Below are positions 47,520-58,824 of a stretch of 64,000 bases of DNA, in pieces. The notes below the pieces were generated by a model, which did no database searches, had not been told where the DNA came from, and saw only the letters and a program-made list of their open reading frames with translations. The position numbers and the translations under genes are program-made. Location: positions 8,597,501-8,661,500 of the forward strand of contig JAYKKI010000090.1 of assembly GCA_039881145.1 (NCBI GenBank). The letters run 5' to 3'. This DNA comes from Druceiella hillmani (lineage: Eukaryota; Arthropoda; Insecta; Lepidoptera; Hepialidae). How positions within the stretch are numbered: position 1 is the stretch's first letter; every line of letters starts with the position of its first letter.

Positions 47520-49145
47520 CTTCATTCGCCGATTGAAAGTGTTTCTAGCTTTAATATAATTAAAGTTACTTTCACGTTAAAATGGTCGCTGCATCTCAAA
47601 CATATGGAGAGTTCATGACCGTATCCGCATAAAGAAATGCACGATCCACTGGCGAACAAACAAAATAACAAACTCTACGAGTTCATGGTTAACATTATCA
47701 TTGCTCGACCCTCCAGGAGAAATGCTATTAAACTTTAACAAAACTTATTGAAAAACCTGTGTTGGATAATTATCTGATTACTAGTTATAAAGTTTTATTA
47801 GCCCGAACCGCATGTTAGTTTGGGAAAATTTATTGCGGCGAGTCACTGTAGTGTAGCGGTCTAGAATTTCGACGCAGCTCTAAATTATATTACTAAACAA
47901 TAAAAGCAAACTTTTCTGTCGTCGCCAACATTCGACACTATTCCAGTGGTTATCTTTTAGTTTGTTACAGCTTTTTGGCCGTTTTTATGCGGAACCGCAT
48001 TATTATTCCTAGAGTGTAAGTGAGAAACAGAGTTAGGAGAGGATAATTTGGTTAGTTTTTTAAGTCGTAACAAATATGAAATAGATTTACTTTTCAAGGG
48101 ATTGTGAGTTAGTTTGTCGGCTTAAAAAGTTTCTTTTCTTTGTCGTTTGTAATAAAAAATATCAAAACCACTTTTTTAAAGATTACGATATTTTTACCGT
48201 TGTTTTTACAGTCTTTTTATTTCTCCTTGGTGTTTGGCTGTCATTACACAAGTTTAGACATATCGCAAAGATAATTAATCAAAGGTTTGATCGTGTTCGT
48301 TGTTCATAGAAACATTACTTCACTAAATATATCATACGATATTATTTCATTAACGGAAAAACTAAGGATTTTTGCTTTTGCAACAATATTCATTGCAACA
48401 GCGACAATTTTGGTTTTATTAAAAAAATAAAATACAGAAATGATGTAAAAATTTATGGACGGAACCTTTGACTTTAAAGATCTGTAAATGGATTCATTCA
48501 CGATGTGTCCAATAACATATTTCCGTCACGTACGTGTTGATAAAACCGTTGATTACTAATTTTTGTTGTTCGATTTGTTAAAAGACGTAAGTACATATAC
48601 ATAGTACATAGGGGTATGTGCAGTTAATTTGATTTATCGCTATAGTTAAACTATTGTCTGCCATACAAAGTACATATGTTATTATTAATATTGTTGTATT
48701 GTAATCCTCTCAGTGGTTTATTAAACAAAATTCATAACAATTAAAAGATTTTAATTTTTTTACTCTTTTCAAAAACTACTAATACCAGGACTTACTCGTA
48801 CATCAGGACGCCGAAATTGAGGCTCGATATCAAAATCTAGTTCAGCAAGTGACCGTCGCTCGTATTTCACGTGTTCTAAACCAATAATCCTTAGATAGTT
48901 AAATTATCCCTAGATAGTTAATTAGTAGTAATAATATGTGAAAAATTGCAAGTTTCAATGAAAATGTCGTCGGTTATATATGTTTATAAATGTAACCAGC
49001 GCTTCATTCAGACAATTTCGTTTGGTTTTTTTATGTTATAAAGAAAAACTGTTTCCATATAAAAAGTTTTATATAGTGATTGGAATATGTCTAAATTATA
49101 AAAATACTCATTTTTTCTCATTTTCTAATTTTTCTCATTTTATGG
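47520..49145. other. AT-rich non-coding stretch
   Basis: CTGTAGTGTAGCGGTCTAGA at about 47845 recalls a tRNA A box but no B box follows. A direct repeat CCTTAGATAGTTAA / CCCTAGATAGTTAA lies at 48889-48921. Nothing else was seen. Confidence 0.45.
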
Positions 49146-49337
49146 TGCAACACATTTTTTTGTTATTATTCCAGCTACAAAGCAGAATAAACTAAAATGT
49201 GATTCAGGGCCGTTAGTCTTCATATTTTTATCCTACTGTATTAAAGAACGTATTTATAAGGTTTTTTTGTTTTCGCGTATGTGGGTATGTATGTATGACT
49301 ATTTATACTACCCCCCTAAATTGTCATAGTTTTTTGA

Positions 49338-49359
49338 ATATATATGTATATATATAATA

Positions 49360-49419
<60 letters not shown>

Positions 49420-49426
49420 CACACAA

Positions 49427-49488
<62 letters not shown>

Positions 49489-49489
49489 A
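49338..49489. repeat. (TA)n microsatellite with (CA)n core
   Basis: About 150 bp of TA with ACACACAAACACACACACA in the middle, like the tract at 15846-15965. Confidence 0.95.
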
Positions 49490-49644
49490 ATATCGTGAAA
49501 TACTGAGAAACATTTTCTACTGATAAGGAGAAGCTAGATTCAGAGACATAAAATTGAAGTCAAGGACATCAGGAGGCTAATAATGAGAAATTAAATGGGA
49601 CGGTAGCATATTTATTTTAAATAATGCGTATTTATTCAAATACT

Positions 49645-49715
49645 GTCGAGCAGCCGATTGGTAAAATTGCAAAGCACTGGATTCGCATTCAAGATGTAGG
49701 ATTCGAATCCCTTTG
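49645..49715 (+). repeat. tRNA-like sequence (second SINE family or tRNA relic)
   Basis: GCAGCCGATTGGTAAAATTG (A-box-like, AGCCGATTGG at 49652-49661) is followed about 37 nt later by GGATTCGAATCC (49699-49710), an excellent B box. The spacing fits a tRNA gene. The stretch GCAAAGCACTGGATTCGCAT TCAAGATG between them does not form a clean anticodon arm that I can draw, and the acceptor stem is not paired. Its body differs from the three-copy SINE family. A tRNA-derived SINE head is likeliest. Confidence 0.5.
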
Positions 49716-50057
49716 TCATATAAATAGTATTTCCATTAATACAAATTACTAACATTATTCATATATAAAAATATAAAATTAAAAACAAAATCTTTTTAAT
49801 ACATATTTGTCAAAAAAAGATTCTCTAGTTTAAATCAGTACATGTTCTAAGCATGGACATATGCTTTAGATATGTTTCGATGCTTACCACAGTTCAACGT
49901 GCATTTCTTTGTTTTTTTCTATTATTGACTATTGCCACATTTGAAAACATAAGAATGCCATAAATTTCCATGTGTGGTTTAGAACTTGACCGAATAACAG
50001 ACAATTAATTATTACTTTTGACTCATTCAACAATCACATCCTTTGTGAGGAACATTG

Positions 50058-50060
<3 letters not shown>

Positions 50061-50101
<41 letters not shown>
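50061..50101. repeat. (TA)n microsatellite
   Basis: About 40 bp of pure TA. Confidence 0.95.
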
Positions 50102-50103
<2 letters not shown>

Positions 50104-50649
50104 AGAGACGAGTTTTGCACGATAAATTCATAAAAGATTTTAATCACCTGTAGAACTGGTACTTCGATATCGTACATAATTTTGCACATACGAATATTTA
50201 AGGTTTTATATTATTTCCATTAAACCATCTCAAATATTTGTATTATTTTTCACCGTGTTGCAAATTTGATCTCTGAAAGGCGGATATATATAGTGAATTT
50301 CTGGAAATATATGAGATTTATAGCGACCGATATAATTTTTTCGATAACTTTAGGTTAACTTCTAGTAATGTGTTCTTTTTTCTAGTAACGTTCGAAATTA
50401 TTTTTGTTATTGAAATTGTTTATATTTTGGCCTTTCTATTAATTTTATGATTATCTATATCCTATTTTTGGTACAATGTATATTTTTTTTACTTTTATTA
50501 CGAATGCTTAACTGAAAAGTTTATATTTTCATGTTTCCATTAACGCTGACGATATTGTTTTTTCTTAATGTCCACATTTTCATAACAACCATAAAAACAA
50601 AAAATTTGGTCCGCTGCTAAGTATTCGACACAGTTAAATTCTTTACCAC

Positions 50650-50790
50650 GACCTAGATTTCATTGTAACCAGGTAGTCAATTAGCAACGTTTGCTAAATG
50701 CCCACCTGAAGAATTTAAACAAAGTAGAAATAATACTACATCCCGCAGTTTTATTCAATTGTGAATTGTAAATTTCTACAAAATGAATGC
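50650..50790 (+). repeat. Relative of the 61.6 kb foldback element
   Basis: AAATTCTTTACCACGACCTA, then AAGAATTTAAACAAAGTAGA AATAATACTACAT, then TCAATTGTGAATTGTAAATT TCTACAAAA, correspond to the loop, right arm and outer flank of the element at 61596-61743. The left arm is replaced by unrelated sequence. Confidence 0.6.
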
Positions 50791-50794
50791 TACA

Positions 50795-51995
50795 TATAGT
50801 CAATGTGAAATTTTAAAAATAAATGCTGTATAGAAAACGGTGTATAAAATTCACCAAACAACATTGCTTGTCATTTGATTTTTGAATTATTCGGTGTCGT
50901 TCAGATTAAAATTCAAGTATTTAGCTTCAAATTATTTAGTAAGTGTTTCATAATAAATCGAAGCGAAATAAAAAAACAAATAATTCGTCGCACCAGTGTT
51001 CCTATACTGTAGTAAAAGAGTTTTGACAAACTATTTTTCTTGTCAGAAAATATTGAATAAATGCCTAGTTCGTTAAAACTATGCCCATTTCTTAGCGTTT
51101 TAATTAATTTCTTGAACGCCTATTTTCGTGTACACAAAGGCGAATAATTTCAACCAGCTTTCTAGAATGGTTTCATTTTAATAAACTGACAAACAAACTA
51201 ATAACTTGTAGTAAGTGTTCAACTATTGGTTGTCAATATTGGCTCTCTCAAATCGCCAAATGATTAATTAAATTAGTAAACTAAATATCTTCTTTTATCA
51301 TATTAAATATAATCCACATCGATAATTGAGAATTACGTATTGATTCAATCATACGAGGTTTTTTTTGTGAAATTACTCACCTTAGCTAATAATTTATGAA
51401 AAAATTACAACAAAATATTATTTAAATTAACAAGATAAGTTAGGCCTAGCTTGATATTATGTGTTGAAAGCTTTTTTAATCTTCTCTCTTGATATACTTA
51501 CAGAGTCCAGTAAATCTGATCTAATGATAGTTGAACACTGACAAAAATTTTCACGGCTACTATAAAAAGTGCCAATAGTATCTCAAATGTAGGAATTGTG
51601 GTATGAAATATTACCCAAGATGCTTTCCGTTATTCTTTTCCCATATTAAAATTAACGTAATTTTTGTGCAACATTTTTTTGTGGAATTCCCGTAAATACT
51701 AATATTTTAGGATTTATTTTTTAAATAAAACAAACTAGAGTTTTACGGGAAAATTTTAAAAGCTGTAAATATTTTAAAAACTTATTTTTCACACTTTTAT
51801 CCAGTTTATATGCCAATCAAAATTGATTAATATTAAAAAAGAAGAAAATGACAATTTAGGTCACAAATATTTTTTTTAATTTCATTGAATATTTGTAAGT
51901 AAATTAGAATAACGGAAGTATCGTATTATTTATATTTCATAATATATTATTTTATTTAAGTAAAAATTACTCAAATAAAAAATGCAATCGACATA
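50795..51995. other. AT-rich non-coding stretch
   Basis: Nothing recognisable. Confidence 0.5.
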
Positions 51996-51997
51996 CT

Positions 51998-52620
51998 AAC
52001 CGGCCAAGTGTAATTCTGGCACACACATCGAGGGTTCCGTACCTCATATGAACTAACACTTACTTTAACATCACCAATATGGTCTTCTTAGCACAATGAA
52101 TACTTAATAATACCTAATACGATTAACTAGGATGGAACATAAATAACCGTGTATACCAACCGTGCCTCTCAAATTATGAGCTAGAAAGTTATTATTACAG
52201 CTTTCCTCCAACATTCACATAGGTCTCTGCAAACCCTATTTCTATATAATGTTAGGTTTAGTGGGTTCGTAAATAATGTGTTGATATATTATTTTTAGTA
52301 TATCTCTAGAACTATGTAAAATGGTGGAAAGAAAATACTTTTGAGACTGTTATAACAAGCCTTTTAAAAAGATACCCCACACTGTATAAGAAAATTTACA
52401 TTTACTACTTAATTTGTCCCTATTCCTGACTAAAATTTCCATCTAAATATTTTTGAGTCTTAGTTACTGACATATATAAAGACTAATATGCTTTATGGTA
52501 TGTCAAATTTCAAAGGTCTATACCAAATATTTTCCGAGAATATGACGGTAACAAACGGGCATGTAAATGATTTCATCTGGGTTCAAATTCTCTTTTTGAG
52601 GAATTGAACCCTAAAAATAC
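51998..52620 (+). repeat. CCGGCCAAGTG...GGGTTCCGTAC dispersed repeat, near full length
   Basis: Left end AACCGGCCAAGTGTAATTCT GGCACACACATCGAGGGTTC CGTACCTC. Right end ATGTAAATGATTTCATCTGG GTTCAAATTC...GAATTGAACCCTAAAAATAC, which decays from the usual ATGACGAATCTATAAGGGTT CCG...ACGGAACCCTAAAAA. The interior is AT-rich with no coding remnant, so this is a non-autonomous element. The class is one I know as abundant in Lepidoptera and some other insects (recollection, not a search). Confidence 0.65.
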
Positions 52621-52624
52621 ATGC

Positions 52625-53245
52625 ATATTTAAATTAAAGCACTTAATTGTTTTTTAAATTGAAAATATCTTATTTCGCTACACAGGAGATTGAAAAATAT
52701 TAACGGGGCGATAATTGTTCATGATTATATTTCTAATGTTACAATTAAATAAAAAAGTTCCAAAAGCCGAGATATATACCAGTATTTGCAAAGCACACAT
52801 ATTCCAAAAAAAACTTAGTAAATTAAACTTCCAAGTCCTCAATAATATTCCCTTCCTTTATATATGCTTTGTAATTTAAACATCTAAACAAAACTAGTAA
52901 AAAATATATTTAACAAAAAAAACAAAATTAAAGGCCGCACAACCAACTAAAAAACCAATGAAGAGTCTATTAAACGTGTATAAATATGATAAAAAAAACA
53001 CAAGCTGTTTGTTCTGAGCGCACACGAATTGTTTTATTAATTACTTAGAGAAATTTTTTGCAACTATTATATTCTTCCACCGAGCGTGTTATTACTTCAT
53101 TAACAATTTCTTTGATATTCATAGTTCAAATTAATTTCTCGATTTGGGGAAAGTGCCACTTTATTTACAGATTATTCGTGAAATATTATTATCTTGACGT
53201 TTTTTGTTTTCTCGTTTCCTCCGTGGGACTAAATAGCGGATGGTT
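52625..53245. other. AT-rich non-coding stretch
   Basis: Nothing recognisable. The frame at 53058-53255 starts on a non-ATG codon. Confidence 0.5.
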
Positions 53246-53249
53246 TTGG

Positions 53250-53287
53250 TGCTGAGAATTATAAGTTGTTTCTTATAATTCTCAGCA
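53250..53287. repeat. Perfect 16-bp hairpin
   Basis: TGCTGAGAATTATAAG (53250-53265) pairs exactly with 53272-53287 across a 6-nt loop. Confidence 0.92.
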
Positions 53288-53289
53288 TG

Positions 53290-54305
53290 CAACTTCTCAG
53301 AATACTCTCGATTAAGGATGAAATTTCGCCTCAATATAACTTGAGGGTCGCTAAATATTTTACTTTGACACTTTTCCTGTAAACAAAACGTTATTTTAGG
53401 TTTTTTGACAATTTTTTTCTTAAAATTGTAACCGAGATATAATTTATTACGAAGTTTTAATTAAAATGACGTATGTTTGTGAATTACATTGTTTTAGGAA
53501 ATAAAGTGTGTTATTTCCTAATCCAGAAACTAGCAAGGAATTATTTCAAATATTTTATTAAACGTAAAGGCTGTACGATTATTATTGACTATAAGATATA
53601 ATATATTTATTGAAAATGTAATATGATATAATATATTTGAAAATAAACATAATGTCACCGTTACGGAAATTCAACCATTCGATTAAAGGTGAAGAATGGC
53701 CAGTATGTTGAGGTGGTCGAAATAAATTAATTGAATTATCGATATAAAATTTTGACCTTAATTTTTTTTGATAATTTTTTTATTGGAATATATGTAGTTA
53801 AAACCTATTATTTTATAATTATTGAAAGTTTTCTATTTTGTTTTTGTTTATTTAAAATTTTTAATTACTTTTTTTTTCAAAGTTATTCAGATCGTCGTGA
53901 TGTGATTTAAGTACGTCTAAATATTGACATACCTTTTGAAATTCTTGCTTCAAGCACTTTCACTTAATTTTTTCGATGACAGATTTTCGAAGACTTGATA
54001 TTGTGATTTGAATAAAATATAAAGTAACAAGTACTTCGACAATCAAAACGAAACACATCGTACATTTTTGGGAGCAATCGATTTATTTTCTGTTGAAAAT
54101 ATTGTGCGCGCAAAAATAAAGGATGATACTGAACGCATAAAAAAAACAGCTCCGACACGCCACTGGAGTTTACTTTCTAATTATGATTATCTTAGAATGT
54201 ATAAAATATGTAACAATATACATAAATATATATTAATATCATCCATAAATATATTTCTTACCGGTAAGGCAGCGTTCATAAAAAACGCATTCGCTCGATT
54301 ATTTT
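53290..54305. other. AT-rich non-coding stretch
   Basis: A direct repeat with GATATAATATATTT lies at 53590-53640. An open frame of about 90 codons (54068-54340) starts on TTG and is not assigned. Confidence 0.45.
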
Positions 54306-54309
54306 TTCG

Positions 54310-54650
54310 TCGACTTACGTCGCAAAACTGGTCTCCATGAATATTTTTTTTCGACGGGAGGTGATAAAACCTATGTCCAACATAAAGGTATTTTTAATTA
54401 TTGGTGAAAGAATTTTTGAAATTAGATGAGTAGTTTCGGATATTACCTCCCGCATTTAAACTTACAAAATTTGCCTTTTTATAATGTAAGAAAATATATT
54501 TTTTAACGGAATAATATACGACCAATGTCCATCCTGAAGGTCCTTTCTAAATATTGGGGGAAGAATTTGTGAAATCAGATGAGGGGTTTCGAAGATTACC
54601 TACTACATCCAAACTTTCAAAGCTGTTACACTTTTTTTTAAAGCTCTAAA
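54310..54650 (+). repeat. Two RTE-like LINE 3' tails in tandem
   Basis: Copy 1 (about 54345-54490): ACCTATGTCC, TTTTTGAAATTAGATGAGTA GTTTCGGATATTACC, then TTTTTATAATGTAAG. Copy 2 (about 54520-54650): CCAATGTCC, TTTGTGAAATCAGATGAGGG GTTTCGAAGATTACC. The order CCTATGTCC, AAATTxxATxxGTxxTTTCGGAGATTACC, CTTTATAATATTAG is the familiar 3' end of RTE-type non-LTR elements in insects (from memory). No reverse transcriptase remains. Confidence 0.55.
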
Positions 54651-54654
54651 CTTC

Positions 54655-55905
54655 TGAGTTTACTCCTCATAACACTTCATACACAAATTTGATTTGTGAG
54701 GTGCAAACTCCAATAAAATATTAAATATAATTTATTAGAGACTTAATATAGTATAATAAATATATGGAGATAATTAATATATAAATTATTTACGTCATAC
54801 CATCATCATTATTTTACAGCCTCTCCTTCAAAGTAATCTTAGCCCCATGACGGTATAAGTAGAGCACAGCGCTGATTACTTTGGCGGCTTAATAATATAA
54901 TCTGTTGGATGATATATTATTACTATCGGGTGCAGGATACGATTCTCTCGAATTCGAATAAAACCCTAACTTTTTACTCTTTGTACTAACTTGTACTAAA
55001 TTGAAAAATTATTCTGCTAGCATCCACGCTGTTAGCCTTCATATGTAAAAACAAGAGGAACTCATCTCCTCAAATAAAATAAAAATATCCTCGTACTTCG
55101 ATTTTAACAAAGCTTCCATTCTAAGATATGGGGGTAAGCTTAGGAAAGCGGGATATAATTTTTGAAAGGCATGTTTATTTACATATACTATGTTCGTAAT
55201 ATTGAAATATATGTTTCTGGTTCTTTAATGTATCGTAAAAACTTCAGTTACTTTTGCTTGAATATGAGTACGAGCGCTGTCAAAATAAAAGTCGATTTAA
55301 ATGAATTGGAATATATCAAAACTGTTTGAATCCGTTTAGCCTCAAGAAATATGACCATATTAATAAGTGAAAATTATAGTTGAACCGGCTAAATATATAT
55401 AACGATAAAAGAGAAGAGATTTTTCTTTGCTGTTGATTCTGAGCATAATTACCATCTTACGGCTTTTCCAGAGAGGATAGAGCTGAACGATAGTGTCGCT
55501 TTTCCACTTCAAAATATTACATCTTCCAAGGCTTCTCCCACTACTAACATATCACTTTAGACTCTTACCCTTTTTAATGTGTAATTTGTTTAGCTCAAAA
55601 TGTTCCAGGCTGCTTGAAAGTAAGTGCATAACTCGAGTCCTTCAGGAGTCCATTTTCTAGGCTTCTATCTCTATCTCCATTTTTGATGCACAACTTGCGT
55701 CAGTAGTCACGTGGCTCTTTTCATATGTACCTACTACAAACTAGAAAGTTAGACAAATTAGCATTTGATCTGAAGGAAATCGGGGATGTGTCACGTTCCA
55801 ACAAAAAATAGTGTTCATTTTATAGATAACAATATGTTGTAATCGAATTAGGATTAGTAATCCGTATCTGATGACTTCTTTGCATTAAGAGAATTATTAT
55901 TTGTT
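54655..55905. other. AT-rich non-coding stretch
   Basis: 54848-54955 has weak tRNA-like phrases (GGTATAAGTAGAGCACAGCG, then GCAGGATACGATTCTCTC) and an internal palindrome AATAATATAAT..ATATATTATT. It could be another SINE relic. Confidence 0.4.
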
Positions 55906-55911
55906 TGTGTT

Positions 55912-55972
55912 AATTTCAATATAAATATATCTTTATATATATTATCTATAAAGAGATATTTATATTGAAATT
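55912..55972. repeat. 26-bp-arm hairpin
   Basis: 55912-55937 pairs with 55947-55972 with one mismatch and a 9-nt loop. The arm contains AATTTCAATATAAATAT. Confidence 0.88.
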
Positions 55973-55974
55973 GA

Positions 55975-56480
55975 GACAAATAAGTAATATCTCTTTTATG
56001 TGCGTGAGTACAAAGACTCTATATATTTTATATTACTTCACGCGTAGTGCTTTTTAGTATCATATTTTTGAACTTGTTTACGGAAATTAATCCTTAAAGC
56101 AAATAAGAGTTATATATTCAAGAAAGGAATATAAAAACCATTTTAACTGTATATAATAAATTACGGTAACTTTAATTTTCACTCCATATTGTGTTTACTT
56201 TGCAATTAGTCTCTTTTACTGAACAAAATGTAAAACGGAGGTAAATTTATTACTTGAAATTTCCTTAAAATTTTAAAGGCATCAATTATTTATTATTCGT
56301 TCTTTATATATTTCTCGAAATATGCTTTTCACTTTTCATTTGTATTTTCACAAAATTTTTTTCTATTTTGTCACAGGACATCAAACTTACCAACTTTTTT
56401 AGCTTTCGATTTGGCATCGCTTTTAAACGGATAAGAATTCATTATAATGTTATTTATAAATGGAAATGACTATATTGGTG
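55975..56480. other. AT-rich non-coding stretch
   Basis: Nothing recognisable. Confidence 0.5.
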
Positions 56481-56484
56481 CACG

Positions 56485-56486
56485 TA

Positions 56487-56563
<77 letters not shown>
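56485..56563. repeat. (TA)n microsatellite
   Basis: About 79 bp of TA ending in ACACATATG. Confidence 0.95.
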
Positions 56564-56564
56564 G

Positions 56565-57835
56565 GAACGAACTCTTTAGTCTCAGCTATTTCCATTCCCC
56601 ATTTTCAATCTCTTCTCAACCACAAAAATTAAATCTTAAAATAATTTTAAAAAGTTATGGCCCGCTGAAATCTAATGGGAAACTAATAACATCACTATTC
56701 GAGAAAGTACATTTTACTTAATATGCTAATTAAATACAATACCTCAATGCTAAAAATAGTGCGACGACGATGAGCTGAAGACAAATCGATCAGTGAGTAA
56801 TAATTAACAAACAAAAGTATTTATATCAGAGCGGGTGGGAAATTCATAAAAATTTACGAAAAAATGTAATAACTAATTATCGACTAGATTAATCTAATGA
56901 AGAAATCTTTCCAAAATATGAATGTTTTTATTACAATAATTTTTTATATGCTGTCTTTTGTGTGTATACCATTATGATACATACACATACATATAACTTG
57001 TTAGTAACAAGACATTCCGTAAAGCACTGTGAATTACGGATATGATGAGTTTTTTTTATAATTAGTAGGCGACGAGGAAGATCTTATAAAATAATTTACA
57101 AATATTCTTCTTCTTCCAGAGGTAGAATATAAAATAAAAAATATAACTAATTGATAATATCGAAGTAGTTTGAGTGGTTGGTTGCGCGATGAATTTTATG
57201 TTTGTTTCCTTTCCAATTTATTAATAAAATAAAATAATTTTATTTCATAATTTTTAAATATTACTATCAAAACTAATTTGTTCTGTGATTTATTTTCGAT
57301 CTACAGAGATGGTATGTAGCAGAAAGCAGAAATATTAAAATTACAATTAATGTTTGAATACAAAATTAAGATGAGAAATTATTCAAATGAACGAGATGTT
57401 TCGAGTTTTAAATTACTTATTCAGTAGTTAATACAAGGTATTCAACGAAAATTATTTTTATTCTAGCAAACCTTGCATTCGACACAATGGAACGGAGATG
57501 AATTTAAATATTTTAGGAAACCGACAATAAACTTGATATTTATTTTTATTGTCTGGTCTCTGAATTAACCCGTGAACAAATTGCTCTGTGAGCTGAGATA
57601 AATAAATGTAAATTTTCATTTTATTGTATCTGACATTCAACAATGAGTAATTTTGTTGCCAGTTTAAATACAAACATACTAACACACCCCTTAAATAACC
57701 AAAGCCTTAGTTTTTAATTCATTGTATAAACATAAGTCTGTCGCTGTCGACTTAGTTGCAGTAAGAATTATAAATAAATTATATAAATAAAATTAACCAT
57801 TGGACAATTTTATTGCGATTCTAGCTGCTTAATTA
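56565..57835. other. AT-rich non-coding stretch
   Basis: The frame at 57458-57685 (minus) has no domain. Nothing else was seen. Confidence 0.45.
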
Positions 57836-57839
57836 GATG

Positions 57840-58820
57840 GGGAAGCAATTACCACGGCCAATAGCAATTACCTCGGTTATAATGCCAATCGAACTGAATG
57901 ACAATTAGTATGAGCTCAAATACTTTACGGATGTCACAAACTATTGATCAGTTTCATTGTGAACTTAACTATCCTAGCTGCATATTTAGATGGAGCACAT
58001 ACTCAACACGTGGGCCGAACGCGTGGCCGAATAATACGAACCCAAAAACGGATCTACAGTGTACTCATATGAAATTTATCTAACCATCTTGACATCATCT
58101 TTAAATAATGGTCATTACGTGAAAACAAATGTCTTTCAGACATCAAATAAATAAGGCCAAATACAATGAATTTGCTGCTCACCTTTAATCAATTCTTAGA
58201 ATTATCGCATCAATTAAAATTATACCGAGAAAAATTGCATACGTTCCAACACGATAAGTCAATTGTTTATTCGTCTAGAATTTATATAGCCACTTTTTGG
58301 TACTATTATCAGATCATAGCAATCATGTAACACTAAAGGTCATGTCAAAATAAATTAAACCTACCCAATACGATGATTACATTCACCACTATAAAGATCT
58401 AAAATTAATACCTTTCACTTCATCATGAAGCATTAGTCTTGTTGAAATAAATTAGATACGCCTGAAAAAAAAATAGGCTATTAATTATTGTTATGAAATC
58501 ACTACGTGCATATTTGGCGCCACCATCAAAATATAGTCTTGTGAAATTACGGTCATGTTAAGATGAGTAAAAAGGGCCCAAATACAACGAATCTACTATT
58601 CGCCGTTATGAAGTTAATATATGCACTTTTTAGTACCATAATCATCAGAACGCGGTATTCATACAAGAGTAAAATGTTTGCAAGTTAAATAAAACGATCC
58701 TTACGCGATGGGTTTGCACTTCCCCTATTAAATTACTTCGACCACTTTCAGCATTACCGTAATGTTTAACACCATACAAGGAAACAGGCCTTTGCTAATA
58801 CGTTACTACACATTTTGAGG
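57840..58820 (+). repeat. Highly diverged satellite, units roughly 100-130 bp
   Basis: A set of phrases recurs in the same order: GGTCATGT(T/C)AAAATAAAT at about 58100, 58339, 58452 and 58552; GGCCCAAATACAACGAATCT or GCCAAATACAATGAATTTGC at 58155, 58362, 58577 and 58692; CTCACC/TTCACCACTATAAA at 58180, 58382 and 58600; ATATAGCCACTTTTTGGTAC or ATATGCACTTTTTAGTACCA at 58286 and 58618; TTATCATCAG at 58640. Units differ in length and are heavily substituted. The 61-codon frame at 57898-58083 lies at its left edge and I do not call it coding. Confidence 0.65.
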
Positions 58821-58824
58821 TCAA

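Larger units (their letters stand above)
49150..50640 (+). repeat. Segmental repeat C, copy 2
   Basis: Homologue of 44955-46200 (TTATTATTCCAGCTACAAAG CAGAAT; ATGTTTCGATGCTTACC against ATATTTCGATGCCTGTA; AATTTGGTCCGCTGCTAAGT ATTCG). It has gained two (TA)n tracts and a tRNA-like sequence relative to copy 1. Confidence 0.75.

Noticed and set aside
47840..47880. tRNA A-box-like CTGTAGTGTAGCGGTCTAGA
   Set aside because: No B box within 80 nt.
54068..54340. 90-codon plus-strand open frame (LFSVENIVRAKIKDD...)
   Set aside because: It starts on TTG, no family is recognised, and it runs into the RTE-like tail at its end. A chance frame is likeliest.
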